Below, in pieces: positions 7,841-17,284 of a DNA stretch of 36,195 nucleotides. The first letter of the stretch is position 1. The number at the start of each line of letters is the position of its first letter. Below the pieces are notes generated by a model. That model searched no databases, was not told the DNA's origin, and was given only the letters and a program-made list of their open reading frames with translations. This DNA is from Deltaproteobacteria bacterium (GTDB lineage: Bacteria > Desulfobacterota > Desulfobacteria > Desulfobacterales > QNYZ01). Made by a program: the position numbers and the translations under genes. The DNA is taken from assembly GCA_003973265.1 (NCBI GenBank), contig QNYZ01000073.1, forward strand, positions 1 through 36,195, given 5' to 3'.

Positions 7841-9459
7841 AGCTTTCCGATCTGTTAACGGGGTTTTCCCCCAAAGAAATTTCAGTTGTGATGCCAGCGG
7901 AAGCACCGCAGGCGGATGCGGGGCAAAACGGGCTGGATATAACGGGGATTCATTATAATTCGCGGACGGTTGAGCCGGGCGGCCTGTTCGTCGCCCTCGC
8001 CGGATTTCGCACGGACGGGCACGAATATATTGCCGATGCGATTAACCGGGGCGCGGCCGCTGTGGCCGTGGATCGCAGGATGATCACACCGGTGGCCACG
8101 ATCCAGGTGCCGGACACCCGGCAGGCGCTGGCCGTATTTGCCGATCGTTTCCATGGGCATCCGTCCCGTGAAATGACAGTGATCGGAATTACCGGTACCA
8201 ATGGAAAAACAACGACGAGCTACCTGGTCGAAAACATACTTGCCGAAGCCGGCATAAACGTGGGGGTGATTGGCACCATCAACTACCGCTATGGCGGAAA
8301 AAAAATAGACGCGCCGGTGACAACGCCCGAATCGGCCGACACACAGCGGCTGCTACGGGCCATGCGGGAAGCCGGCGTAACCCATGTGATCATGGAAGCG
8401 TCCTCCCATGCCCTGGCGCTGAACCGGTTAAGCGGCATTGAATTTGACGTGGGCGTCTTTACCAACCTCACCCAGGATCATCTCGATTTTCATAAAGACA
8501 TGATTTCGTACTGGGAGTGCAAAAAGCGGCTGTTTACCGATTTCCTGGCTGCCGGTTCCAAAAAGGCGAAAGCAGCGGCGGTGATTAACATGGACGATCC
8601 CAGGGGGGCGCGTCTGGCAGGAGAGCTGAATCTGCCGGTGGTGACCGTGGGGCATGCCAGCCAAAACCGGGTACACCCGGTTGAGGTGATGTTCGGGCCT
8701 TCAGGGATGACGGGGCGCATCCGGCTGGATGCCGACATGTCCGGCCATGGCGCAGGTGATGTGGCGATTGAGTCGTCTCTGACCGGTGAATACAACCTGG
8801 AAAATATTTTGTGCGCGGCAGGTGTCGGGCTGGCCCTGGGGATGGATCCTGAAACCATCGGCAGGGGAATTAATGCCACGCGTTCGGTACCGGGACGGCT
8901 CGAATCTATTGAAAATACGGCAGGTATTCATGTTTTTGTCGATTTTGCCCATACACCCGATGCCCTGGAAAACGCACTCAAGAATCTTAAAAAGACGGTG
9001 GGCGGCCGGTTGATCTGTATTGCCGGTTGCGGCGGTGATCGGGACCGGGCCAAACGGCCCCAGATGGCCGGAATTGCCGTTCGCTTATGTGATCTATCGA
9101 TTTTTACGTCGGATAATCCCCGCAGCGAATCCCCCATGGCGATTATCGAAGATATGCTGACCGGCATTCATAATGGTTACCGGGCCTTTTCAAGGGCGGA
9201 TTTATCGGGATCTCTGGAATCGCCGGGATATGTGGTTGAACCGGATCGCCGCAAGGCCATTGTCCTGGGGATCAACGTGGCCAGAGCCGGTGATACCGTG
9301 CTGATCGCTGGAAAAGGCCACGAAACCTATCAGATTATTGCCGATCAACGGATCTCATTTGATGATCGGCTGGAAGCGACAGCGGCGTTGTCAAAAAAAG
9401 CGGCTGGATCGGCAGGAGCCATGAATGCCGGGCGGATGAACCAACATGAAAGACTGTAA
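7837..9459 (+). CDS. murE: UDP-MurNAc-tripeptide synthetase (meso-diaminopimelate adding) MurE
   Basis: 540 residues. It adds the third amino acid to UDP-MurNAc-L-Ala-D-Glu using ATP in the cytoplasm. The ATP loop TGTNGKTT covers residues 119-126. The DNPR motif at 426-429 is the signature for meso-diaminopimelate rather than lysine, so the peptidoglycan should be of the mDAP type. The C-terminal domain has the usual GKGHETYQ motif. The protein is slightly longer than the usual 480-500 residues because of a polar C-terminal tail. It starts with a 4-bp overlap with ftsI and ends 6 bases before murF. Confidence 0.96.
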   Translation: MKLSDLLTGFSPKEISVVMPAEAPQADAGQNGLDITGIHYNSRTVEPGGLFVALAGFRTDGHEYIADAINRGAAAVAVDRRMITPVATIQVPDTRQALAVFADRFHGHPSREMTVIGITGTNGKTTTSYLVENILAEAGINVGVIGTINYRYGGKKIDAPVTTPESADTQRLLRAMREAGVTHVIMEASSHALALNRLSGIEFDVGVFTNLTQDHLDFHKDMISYWECKKRLFTDFLAAGSKKAKAAAVINMDDPRGARLAGELNLPVVTVGHASQNRVHPVEVMFGPSGMTGRIRLDADMSGHGAGDVAIESSLTGEYNLENILCAAGVGLALGMDPETIGRGINATRSVPGRLESIENTAGIHVFVDFAHTPDALENALKNLKKTVGGRLICIAGCGGDRDRAKRPQMAGIAVRLCDLSIFTSDNPRSESPMAIIEDMLTGIHNGYRAFSRADLSGSLESPGYVVEPDRRKAIVLGINVARAGDTVLIAGKGHETYQIIADQRISFDDRLEATAALSKKAAGSAGAMNAGRMNQHERL

Positions 9460-9465
9460 TTATCG

Positions 9466-10959
9466 ATGAGCGGTTATGGCGCAATGGCAATAGATACCGG
9501 AATAGATACCACCAGGAACCGTTTTCCAGAGGCCGGAAAAGGTCTGTCGGTAACCGATGTACTGGCGGCGACGGGTGGAACCTTGCTATCCGGCAACGAA
9601 TCGGCGGTTTTTGATTCGGTGGAAATCGATTCGCGCACCTTTCCGCCCGGTGCGTTGTTTGTGGCCATCCGGGGGGAGAACCATGATGGACATGCCTTCC
9701 TGGCCGAGGTGATCCGGCAGGGTGCCCGGGGGGTGCTGGTCGATGATGAAACCATTACCCGGAAAAGCGCGTTTCAATCGGTGGCCGTAGAAACGGCATG
9801 TATCGCCGTATCCGACACAACCCGTGCCCTGGGAGACCTGGCGGCGTACCAGCGCCGTCAGGCCGATATCCGGGTGGTGGCCATTACCGGATCAAACGGA
9901 AAAACCACGACAAGGTGCATGACCGCCGCTGTTTTCGGCCGCCGGTTCAACACGCTGGCCAGCCCGGGTAATTTTAACAACGAGATCGGGCTTCCCCTGA
10001 CGCTGTTTCGCCTTAAGCCCCGGCATCAATGGGCTGTGGTGGAGCTGGGGATGAACCATTTTAATGAAATCCGGCGCCTGTCGGCCATTTGCCGGCCGGA
10101 TATCGGGATTATCACCACTATCGCTCCGTGCCATCTGGCGGGCGTGGGATCCATCGAAGGCGTTGTCAAGGCCAAGTCCGAACTGCTCGAAAATATCCGT
10201 TCCGGCGGAACGGTCATTCTAAACCGGGATGATCCGCATCTGGCCCGGCTGGGTGCCCGGGCCGCCATGGATGTCCTGTTTTTCGGCGAATCGGAAAAAG
10301 CCGATATTCGTGCCCGTTCGATCCGTGAAACGCCGGGCGGGATCGACTTTGTTCTGGAACTGCCGGGCAGCCGAACCCCGGTCCGGCTGCCGGCGGTGGG
10401 GCGCTTCATGGTGGTTAACGCACTGGCCGCGGCTGCGGCCGGATATCTGGCGGGGATTTCCGGAGAAGAAATCGGAGAAGGACTGTCGCGGTATCGTCCG
10501 GAATCGGGCCGCTTAACCATCGTTGAAACGGATCGCGGGGTTACAATCATCGACGATACATACAACGCGAATCCGGCTTCCATGGCCGCGGCCATTGACA
10601 CCCTGGTGAACCTGGCGGGCCGGAAGCGGTCCATCCTCGTTATGGGGGATATGCTGGAACTGGGAAAAGAATCCGGTCAGCTGCACCGTGCAACGGGTGA
10701 ACTGGCCGGCCGGTCCGGAATTTCCCGGATCTATATCACCGGCACCCATGCGGATGATGTGGCCGCTGGCGCCCGGTCGGGCGGTCTTAAAAAAAACCGG
10801 ATCATAACCGGCGAAACAAAAGCGGTTATTGCCGATTTGAAGAATCTATTACAGGCCGGCGATTTTCTACTGGTCAAGGGGTCCAGGGGTTCGGCCATGG
10901 AAAGGGTCGTTACGCCGATCAGGGATTGGGCAACGGAAAAAAAGCCCGCCGCTAAATGA
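9466..10959 (+). CDS. murF: UDP-MurNAc-tripeptide-D-alanyl-D-alanine ligase MurF
   Basis: 497 residues. It adds D-Ala-D-Ala to the tripeptide, completing the UDP-MurNAc-pentapeptide. The ATP loop TGSNGKTT begins at residue 141. An N-terminal substrate domain has DSRTFPPGALFVAIRGENHD, the middle domain has the ELGMNHFNEI motif, and the C-terminal domain has DDTYNANPASM and a late KGSRG motif. The first roughly 25 residues are polar and poorly conserved, and no clear ribosome binding site precedes the ATG, so initiation slightly further in (for example the Met at residue 7) is possible. Its D-Ala-D-Ala substrate must come from a ddl gene elsewhere. Confidence 0.95.
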   Translation: MSGYGAMAIDTGIDTTRNRFPEAGKGLSVTDVLAATGGTLLSGNESAVFDSVEIDSRTFPPGALFVAIRGENHDGHAFLAEVIRQGARGVLVDDETITRKSAFQSVAVETACIAVSDTTRALGDLAAYQRRQADIRVVAITGSNGKTTTRCMTAAVFGRRFNTLASPGNFNNEIGLPLTLFRLKPRHQWAVVELGMNHFNEIRRLSAICRPDIGIITTIAPCHLAGVGSIEGVVKAKSELLENIRSGGTVILNRDDPHLARLGARAAMDVLFFGESEKADIRARSIRETPGGIDFVLELPGSRTPVRLPAVGRFMVVNALAAAAAGYLAGISGEEIGEGLSRYRPESGRLTIVETDRGVTIIDDTYNANPASMAAAIDTLVNLAGRKRSILVMGDMLELGKESGQLHRATGELAGRSGISRIYITGTHADDVAAGARSGGLKKNRIITGETKAVIADLKNLLQAGDFLLVKGSRGSAMERVVTPIRDWATEKKPAAK

Positions 10960-11018
10960 GGAAATCGGCCGGGGATTGCTTTAACCATATGAAATACAGG
11001 GTGAATAATTAATAATCG

Positions 11019-12098
11019 ATGCTTTACCATTTACTATATCCGCTGCATACAACCTGGTCGGCGTTCAACGTCTTCCGATACATCACGTTTCGGACGATTT
11101 ACGCCACGGTGACGGCGTTTCTGGTCTGTTTCGTTTTCGGCCCCTGGGTGATCCGGAAATTATCCGCCATGCAGGTGGGACAATATATTCAAGATGACGG
11201 GCCCCGGGCGCACCGGCAAAAAGCGGGAACCCCGACCATGGGCGGCACCCTGATTATTATAGCCATCGTGACGGCGACGCTTTTATGGGCCGATCTGACC
11301 AATCGGTTTGTATGGATCATGATGTTTGTTTCCGTTGGATTCAGCTGTATCGGATTTGCCGATGATTATCTCAAGCAGGTGAAGAAACGGAACCTGGGGT
11401 TGACGGCCGGGGCCAAGTTTTCGCTGCAGATCATACTGGCATTGATTGCCGGGGTCTGGATATATGGCGCTCCGGAATTTTCCACCTTGGTGACGGTGCC
11501 TTTTTTGAAACAATTATCGCCGGATTTAGGGATGGGCTATATTTTTTTTACGATTCTGGTGATTGTGGGCACATCCAATGCAGTGAATCTGACCGATGGC
11601 CTGGACGGGCTGGCCATCGGGCCGGTGATTATTGCCGCAGGGACTTATATGGCCCTGGCCTATGTAGCCGGCCATGTCACTATCGCCGGCTATTTACAGG
11701 TCCAGTACGTCAGCGGTGCCGGTGAACTGGCCGTATTTTGCGGCAGCGTCGCCGGGGCCGGGCTCGGGTTTTTGTGGTTTAATGCCTATCCGGCCGAGAT
11801 TTTCATGGGAGATGTGGGCTCCCTTTCCCTGGGGGCGATTCTAGGCACCACGGCGGTCATCACCAAGCAGGAAATTTTACTGGTACTGGTGGGCGGTCTG
11901 TTTGTGATCGAAGCTTTGTCCGTGATTCTCCAGGTCGGATATTTCCGGGCGAGTAAAGGGCGTCGCATTTTCAGAATGGCGCCGCTGCACCACCATTATG
12001 AATTAAAGGGATGGGCCGAGCCCAAGGTGATTGTCCGTTTCTGGATTATTGCCATTGCGCTGGCACTGATTTCACTCAGCACATTGAAGCTCAGGTAA
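11019..12098 (+). CDS. mraY: Phospho-N-acetylmuramoyl-pentapeptide transferase MraY
   Basis: 359 residues with about ten membrane helices, the standard length. It transfers phospho-MurNAc-pentapeptide to undecaprenyl phosphate to make lipid I at the inner membrane. The conserved motifs are present: GTPTMGG, the catalytic aspartates in [18 protein letters not shown], and [11 protein letters not shown], followed by the MAPLHHHYE histidine motif near the C-terminus. A 59-base gap separates it from murF, the largest gap in the mur part of the cluster. No good promoter was seen in it. Confidence 0.97.
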   Translation: MLYHLLYPLHTTWSAFNVFRYITFRTIYATVTAFLVCFVFGPWVIRKLSAMQVGQYIQDDGPRAHRQKAGTPTMGGTLIIIAIVTATLLWADLTNRFVWIMMFVSVGFSCIGFADDYLKQVKKRNLGLTAGAKFSLQIILALIAGVWIYGAPEFSTLVTVPFLKQLSPDLGMGYIFFTILVIVGTSNAVNLTDGLDGLAIGPVIIAAGTYMALAYVAGHVTIAGYLQVQYVSGAGELAVFCGSVAGAGLGFLWFNAYPAEIFMGDVGSLSLGAILGTTAVITKQEILLVLVGGLFVIEALSVILQVGYFRASKGRRIFRMAPLHHHYELKGWAEPKVIVRFWIIAIALALISLSTLKLR

Positions 12099-12174
12099 CG
12101 GACGCGTGTTTTTTAACCCAGGATCGGCGGTCGTTGATTTTGACCGGAAACGGGTAAGCCGGGATCATAAACTG

Positions 12175-13530
12175 ATGATGCTCTCAGGAAAAAAAGTACT
12201 GGTCCTCGGGATGGGTGCCTCGGGAGAGGCGGCTGCCCGGTTTTTACACGCCCGGGGCGCGCGCGTTACCGTCAACGATGCCGGGGATAGCGATCAGGTG
12301 AAAATGGCTCGGCAAAAATTAGAGACAGAAGGGATCGATACCGTGATCGGTGAGCATCCGGCCGGCATATTCGACCAGGCGGATCTGATCTGCCTGAGTC
12401 CGGGAGTTCCGCATACGTTGGCGCCACTCACGTCGGCAAGGGCGCTGGGGGTTCCGGTGATCGGAGAGATTGAACTGGCCGCGCAGTTTATCCGGGAACC
12501 GATCGTGGCGATTACCGGTACCAACGGTAAGACAACGACCACGACATTGATCGGCGAAATGCTGGCCGCCTCGGGACACCGGACATTTGTCGGCGGAAAT
12601 ATCGGCCGGCCGCTGATTGAATATCCGATGCTTGAAAAACCGGTGGATACCGTAGTGGTGGAAGTGAGCAGTTTTCAACTGGATACCATTGAAACCTTTC
12701 GGCCCGCGGTGTCGGTGTTATTGAACATTACACCCGATCATCTCAATCGGTATCCGGATTTTGATGCGTACGCCCGATCCAAGGGGCGGATCTTTGAAAA
12801 CCAGGGGCCGGATGATACGGCCATTTATCTGGGAAATGACGATCTGATCGCTTCCCTGACGGCACGGCGGCCCTGCAAACGCCTCCCCTTTTTCCGGGCC
12901 GGAGAGGCGCCGCCGGATTTTAAGCAGGGGGCGGCGGTCACCGACCAGGCGATTCTGATTCGTCACAATGATCGGGAATACTGGATCGATTTAAATCATG
13001 TCCGGCTGGTGGGGGAGCATCAGCGGGAAAATATTGCCGCCGCGTCCCTGGCGACCCTGGCCGCCGGCGGTACGATTGACGGGATTCGCAAGGCACTCGA
13101 AGAATTTGACGGATTGCCCCATCGAATGGAGCCGGTGGGTACTTTTCAGGACGTATTATACGTCAACGATTCCAAGGGAACCAATATCAGCGCGGTGGAA
13201 CGGGCGCTGGCATCGTTTGAAACGGTTATCCTCATTATGGGGGGGAAGGATAAAGGGGGCGATTTTTCATCACTGATTCCCCTGGTAAAACAAAAGGTCA
13301 GGCAGCTGATCGTTCTGGGTGATGCCGCTGCAATGATTTTCGGGATAATGCAGGAGATCGTAGAGGTCAAAAAAGCAGGAAATATGGCGCAGGCGGTGAA
13401 AATGGCGCGGGACGCGGCCGAGCCCAATGATGTGGTGCTCTTATCACCCGGCTGCGCGAGCTTTGATCAGTACGAAAATTATGCGGCCCGCGGTAATGAT
13501 TTCCGTCGGCAGGTGGAACAATTATCATGA
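12175..13530 (+). CDS. murD: UDP-N-acetylmuramoylalanine-D-glutamate ligase MurD
   Basis: 451 residues from the ATG at 12175. It adds D-glutamate to UDP-MurNAc-L-Ala with ATP. The N-terminal nucleotide-fold motif LSGKKVLVLGMGASG, the ATP loop TGTNGKTTTT (K119 in this numbering) and the LNITPDHLNRY motif are all present. The frame is open back to a GTG at 12106, which would add 23 residues. I prefer 12175 (or the adjacent ATG at 12178) because homologues begin immediately before the LSGKKV motif and the extra residues look non-conserved. Neither start has a strong ribosome binding site. The stop overlaps the ftsW start by 4 bp. Confidence 0.93.
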   Translation: MMLSGKKVLVLGMGASGEAAARFLHARGARVTVNDAGDSDQVKMARQKLETEGIDTVIGEHPAGIFDQADLICLSPGVPHTLAPLTSARALGVPVIGEIELAAQFIREPIVAITGTNGKTTTTTLIGEMLAASGHRTFVGGNIGRPLIEYPMLEKPVDTVVVEVSSFQLDTIETFRPAVSVLLNITPDHLNRYPDFDAYARSKGRIFENQGPDDTAIYLGNDDLIASLTARRPCKRLPFFRAGEAPPDFKQGAAVTDQAILIRHNDREYWIDLNHVRLVGEHQRENIAAASLATLAAGGTIDGIRKALEEFDGLPHRMEPVGTFQDVLYVNDSKGTNISAVERALASFETVILIMGGKDKGGDFSSLIPLVKQKVRQLIVLGDAAAMIFGIMQEIVEVKKAGNMAQAVKMARDAAEPNDVVLLSPGCASFDQYENYAARGNDFRRQVEQLS

Positions 13531-14663
13531 AGGCGCATTCAACACCTAAAAAGAAGAAAATCAGGCGGTTTGTTTACGATCCGACCCTGCTTTTTACCGT
13601 GCTTTCCCTCGTGGGCGTGGGGGTCGTCATGGTCTACAGCGCCAGTTCGGAATTATCTCTGACCGTGCATGGCCACGGGTATTTTTACCTGAAACGCCAG
13701 GCGATTTTTTCCCTGGTCGGGATTGCTGCGATGGTGTTCTGCCTTCATTTCCCCTACCGGTGGTACCGGTATGCGGTCTACCCGCTGCTGCTGTCGGCAC
13801 TGGGACTATTGGTTGTGGTTCTGCTTCCGGGCCTTGGCTCCACGGCCGGGGGGTCTACCCGGTGGCTCTCCATCCTGGGCCTGCGGTTTCAGCCGTCCGA
13901 AGTGGCACGCCTGGCCCTGGTGATTTACCTGGCCTATTCCCTTTCGAAAAAACAGGCCAAGCTTGATATTTTCGCGGTGGGTTTTATTCCGCATGTGATT
14001 GTGCTGGGCATACTGATCGTACTTATCGGGCTCGAACCCGACTTTGGATCGATCGCCATATTAACGGCATTGACCTGGATCATGATGTTTGCAGGCGGGG
14101 TGCGAATCTCTCATTTACTGGTCCCCCTTCCCGCTGTATTGGCGGGGCTGGCCTATTATCTGATCAGCGCGCCGTACCGGATGGCCCGCCTGATCAGTTT
14201 TTTAAATCCGTGGGCATATGCCGCCGATCAGGGCTACCAGGTGGTTCATTCCCAGATGGCGTTTGGTACCGGCCGGCTGGTGGGCACCGGGTTGGGACAC
14301 GGGTATCAAAAGCTTTTTTTTCTTCCCGAACCCCACACGGATTTCATTTTTTCGGTGATTGGAGAAGAAGCCGGATTTGTGGGCGTAACGATTATTGTGG
14401 TGTTGTACAGTATTTTTTTCTGGCGGGGTATCGGCATTGCCCGAAACTGCTCGGATCTTTTCGGTGCCCTCGTCGCCACGGGGTTGACGGCGGCCATTGC
14501 GCTGCAGGTGTGCATAAATATGGGCGTTACCCTGGGCCTGGTGCCGCCCAAGGGGCTGCCGCTGCCGTTTTTAAGCTACGGGGGGACATCCCTGGTCGTC
14601 AGTATGGCCTCGGCCGGGATATTGATGAATATCGGCGGACCGGCAGCAGTGACACGTCGATGA
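13527..14663 (+). CDS. ftsW: Septal peptidoglycan glycosyltransferase FtsW
   Basis: 378 residues, a SEDS-family protein with about ten membrane helices. It polymerises lipid II glycan at the septum together with the transpeptidase FtsI. Family motifs seen: VMVYSASSE in the first helix, the RFQPSEVARLALVIYLAY block, GLEPDFGSI, and the C-terminal PPKGLPLPFLSYGGTS signature. A basic cytoplasmic N-terminus (KKKKIRR) precedes the first helix. It overlaps murD by 4 bp. Its position between murD and murG is standard and favours FtsW over RodA. Confidence 0.96.
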   Translation: MKAHSTPKKKKIRRFVYDPTLLFTVLSLVGVGVVMVYSASSELSLTVHGHGYFYLKRQAIFSLVGIAAMVFCLHFPYRWYRYAVYPLLLSALGLLVVVLLPGLGSTAGGSTRWLSILGLRFQPSEVARLALVIYLAYSLSKKQAKLDIFAVGFIPHVIVLGILIVLIGLEPDFGSIAILTALTWIMMFAGGVRISHLLVPLPAVLAGLAYYLISAPYRMARLISFLNPWAYAADQGYQVVHSQMAFGTGRLVGTGLGHGYQKLFFLPEPHTDFIFSVIGEEAGFVGVTIIVVLYSIFFWRGIGIARNCSDLFGALVATGLTAAIALQVCINMGVTLGLVPPKGLPLPFLSYGGTSLVVSMASAGILMNIGGPAAVTRR

Positions 14664-14705
14664 AACCATGAACGGGTGATGAATTAGCGGATCAAGGAAA
14701 AGAAA

Positions 14706-15884
14706 ATGCTGTCGACGCAGAATAAATTACACGTCGTGATCGCCGGGGGCGGAACCGGGGGACATCTGTTTCCCGGAATCGCCATTGCCGAAGCATTTAT
14801 GGAAAAAATACCGGATTGCCGGATCCTGTTCATCGGTACCGATCGTCCCTTTGAAAAGTCGATTTTAGCTGAAAAGGAATTTGATCATGAAGCCATTTTT
14901 GTTCAACCGCTTAAAGGCAAATCATTGTGGTCTAAACTGGCGGCCATGGTGGTTTTCCCCTGGTCGATTTATCAGGCGGTACGAAAAATGCGACGGTTTG
15001 ATACAGACCTGGTGGTGGGGCTCGGCGGCTACTCGGCCGCACCTGTGGCCATCGGCGCGTGGCTGATGGGGATTCGGATCGTTATTCATGAGCAGAATAT
15101 TTTGCCCGGCCTGACCAATCGTCTGCTGTCACGGCTGGCCTCCAGGGTTTATGTCTCGTTTGAAAACACCCGGATACGGGCAGATGCCAGGAAAATATTT
15201 TTTTCCGGTAACCCGGTGCGCCGGGAAGTATTGAGAGTGGCCGACGAAAAAAAAGACGCATCGCATGCGTCGTCGTACCGGCTGACAGTGCTGGTGCTGG
15301 GCGGCAGCCAGGGGGCGCACAGCCTGAATATGGCGGTCGCGGACGCACTGGATGAATTAAAAGACGTAGAGGGGCTGTACTTTATCCATCAGACCGGAAA
15401 AGCGGACGAGATGGATATCAAAACGACCTATGCCAAACACGACATTCCATGCCGGGTAGCCGCTTTTTTCAGCGATATTGACCGGCAGTATGCCCGGGCG
15501 GATTTATTGATCTGCAGGGCCGGCGCCACCACAGTCGCCGAAGCGGCTGTTCTGGGTAAAGCGTGTATTTTTGTGCCGTACCCCTTTGCAGCGGACAACC
15601 ACCAGGAATTCAACGCAAGAGCCCTGGTCAAAGCCGGTGCCGCCGGGATGATCCTTGATAAGGACCTGGATGCTCAGGCCGTGGCGCGTCTAATCCGGTA
15701 TTACCTGTCCAACACGCAGGCCGTGACGTATATGGCCGAACAGGCGAAGCGCTTCGGTCGCCCGCATGCGGCGGAAGATATTATAAACGACTGCCTTGCC
15801 CTGCTGAAGAAGAAACGGCTGCTGGCATTATTCTTTATTGGTTTGTCGGTCTTGAAGATAAAACGGACCCGCCCGGGCTGTTAA
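14706..15884 (+). CDS. murG: Lipid II synthase (UDP-GlcNAc transferase) MurG
   Basis: 392 residues, a peripheral inner-membrane GT-B enzyme that converts lipid I to lipid II. The N-terminal GGGTGGHLFPGIAIAEAF loop, HEQNILPGLTNR and the C-terminal donor-site block CRAGATTVAEA with PFAADNHQ are conserved. The C-terminus carries about 25 extra residues that are hydrophobic then basic (KKKRLLALFFIGLSVLKIKR). These are not typical of MurG and might add membrane attachment. The start has a good AGGA-type ribosome binding site. The gene follows ftsW by about 40 bases. Confidence 0.96.
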   Translation: MLSTQNKLHVVIAGGGTGGHLFPGIAIAEAFMEKIPDCRILFIGTDRPFEKSILAEKEFDHEAIFVQPLKGKSLWSKLAAMVVFPWSIYQAVRKMRRFDTDLVVGLGGYSAAPVAIGAWLMGIRIVIHEQNILPGLTNRLLSRLASRVYVSFENTRIRADARKIFFSGNPVRREVLRVADEKKDASHASSYRLTVLVLGGSQGAHSLNMAVADALDELKDVEGLYFIHQTGKADEMDIKTTYAKHDIPCRVAAFFSDIDRQYARADLLICRAGATTVAEAAVLGKACIFVPYPFAADNHQEFNARALVKAGAAGMILDKDLDAQAVARLIRYYLSNTQAVTYMAEQAKRFGRPHAAEDIINDCLALLKKKRLLALFFIGLSVLKIKRTRPGC

Positions 15885-15910
15885 AAACAACCGGCGCTGG
15901 AAAGATAAAA

Positions 15911-17284
15911 ATGTATCAAAAAAAATATCATATACACTTCGTCGGAATTGGCGGTATCGGCATGAGCGGTATCGCGGAGTTATTGTTGAATCTGGGGTAC
16001 CGGGTATCCGGATCTGATCTGGCCGCAACCGACATAACGGGGAATTTGAAACGGCTGGGGGGAATCATTTACCAGGGGCATGCGGCCGAACAGGTTGACG
16101 GCGCCGATGTGGTGGTGACGTCGTCAGCGGTTGCCGAAGAGAACCCGGAAGTGACAGCGGCGCGGACGGCGTCTATTCCGGTCATCCCCCGCGCTGAAAT
16201 GCTGGCTGAACTGATGCGGTTGAAATACAGCGTGGCCATTGCCGGCGCCCATGGCAAAACCTCTACCACTTGCCTGGTCGCCACGATTCTGGGGGCCGGG
16301 AAGCTGGACCCGACCGTGGTTATCGGTGGAAAATTAATGGGGCTGGGGACCAACGCTGTTTTAGGCCGCGGTGATTTTATCGTTGCCGAAGCCGATGAAA
16401 GTGACGGCTCTTTCCTGAAATATACACCCACCCTGGCGGTGGTGACCAATATCGATCGGGAGCATCTTGATTTTTATAAAGACCTCGATGAGATCAAATC
16501 CGCATTTTTAACATTTATTAACCGGGTGCCGTTTTACGGGGCGTCAATTCTCTGCCTGGACAATGAATCCATTCAGGATCTGATTCCAAAGATTGAAAAG
16601 CGGTTTATTACGTATGGGACGAGCAATCAGGCCGATATCCAGGCCACCGAGATTCAGTTTGAAGGATTAAAAACCCGGTTTAACGTTTCAGGTCCCGATG
16701 GGCGGCAGCACGGTGAGATCCTGCTGAATTGTCCGGGGCGGCACAATGTTCTCAACGCCCTGGCCGGCATTACGGTGGGCTTTGAGCTCGATATCCCTTT
16801 TGATACCATAAAAGCCGCTTTGGAGACGGTCCCCGGTGTGGGGCGCCGTATGGAAATCAAGGGAGAGATTGACGATATTATTATCGTGGATGACTACGGC
16901 CATCACCCGTCAGAAATCCAGACGACCCTGTCGGCCATCCGGACGAGCTGGCCGGAAAGGCGGGTGGTCGTTGTATTTCAGCCCCATCGCTACAGCCGCA
17001 CCCGTTCTTTGTTCGATGAATTTGCCCGGTCATTTTACAATTCAGATGTCATGATCGTTTTACCGATTTATGCGGCCAGTGAAAAACCGATTGAGGGGGT
17101 AACCGGAAAGCGTCTTTATGAGGAAATCCGGCGCCACGGGTACAGGGATATCCGGTACGCCATGAATAAAAAAGGGGCGGTCTCCTCCCTGCTTGATATC
17201 GTGGAACCGGGTGACCTGGTCCTTACGCTGGGAGCCGGTGATGTATATAAGGTCGGCGAAATACTGCTTCAGAGGTGGTCGTAA
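15911..17284 (+). CDS. murC: UDP-N-acetylmuramate-L-alanine ligase MurC
   Basis: 457 residues. It adds L-alanine to UDP-MurNAc, the first peptide step, in the cytoplasm. The N-terminal GIGGIGMSGIAELL nucleotide-fold motif, the ATP loop AGAHGKTSTT, the EADESDGSFL motif and the DDYGHHPSEI motif distinguish it from MurD, MurE and MurF. The C-terminus has the LTLGAGDVYKVGE motif. Its stop codon directly abuts the murB start, so the two are probably coupled. It is a good full-length match to the family. Confidence 0.97.
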   Translation: MYQKKYHIHFVGIGGIGMSGIAELLLNLGYRVSGSDLAATDITGNLKRLGGIIYQGHAAEQVDGADVVVTSSAVAEENPEVTAARTASIPVIPRAEMLAELMRLKYSVAIAGAHGKTSTTCLVATILGAGKLDPTVVIGGKLMGLGTNAVLGRGDFIVAEADESDGSFLKYTPTLAVVTNIDREHLDFYKDLDEIKSAFLTFINRVPFYGASILCLDNESIQDLIPKIEKRFITYGTSNQADIQATEIQFEGLKTRFNVSGPDGRQHGEILLNCPGRHNVLNALAGITVGFELDIPFDTIKAALETVPGVGRRMEIKGEIDDIIIVDDYGHHPSEIQTTLSAIRTSWPERRVVVVFQPHRYSRTRSLFDEFARSFYNSDVMIVLPIYAASEKPIEGVTGKRLYEEIRRHGYRDIRYAMNKKGAVSSLLDIVEPGDLVLTLGAGDVYKVGEILLQRWS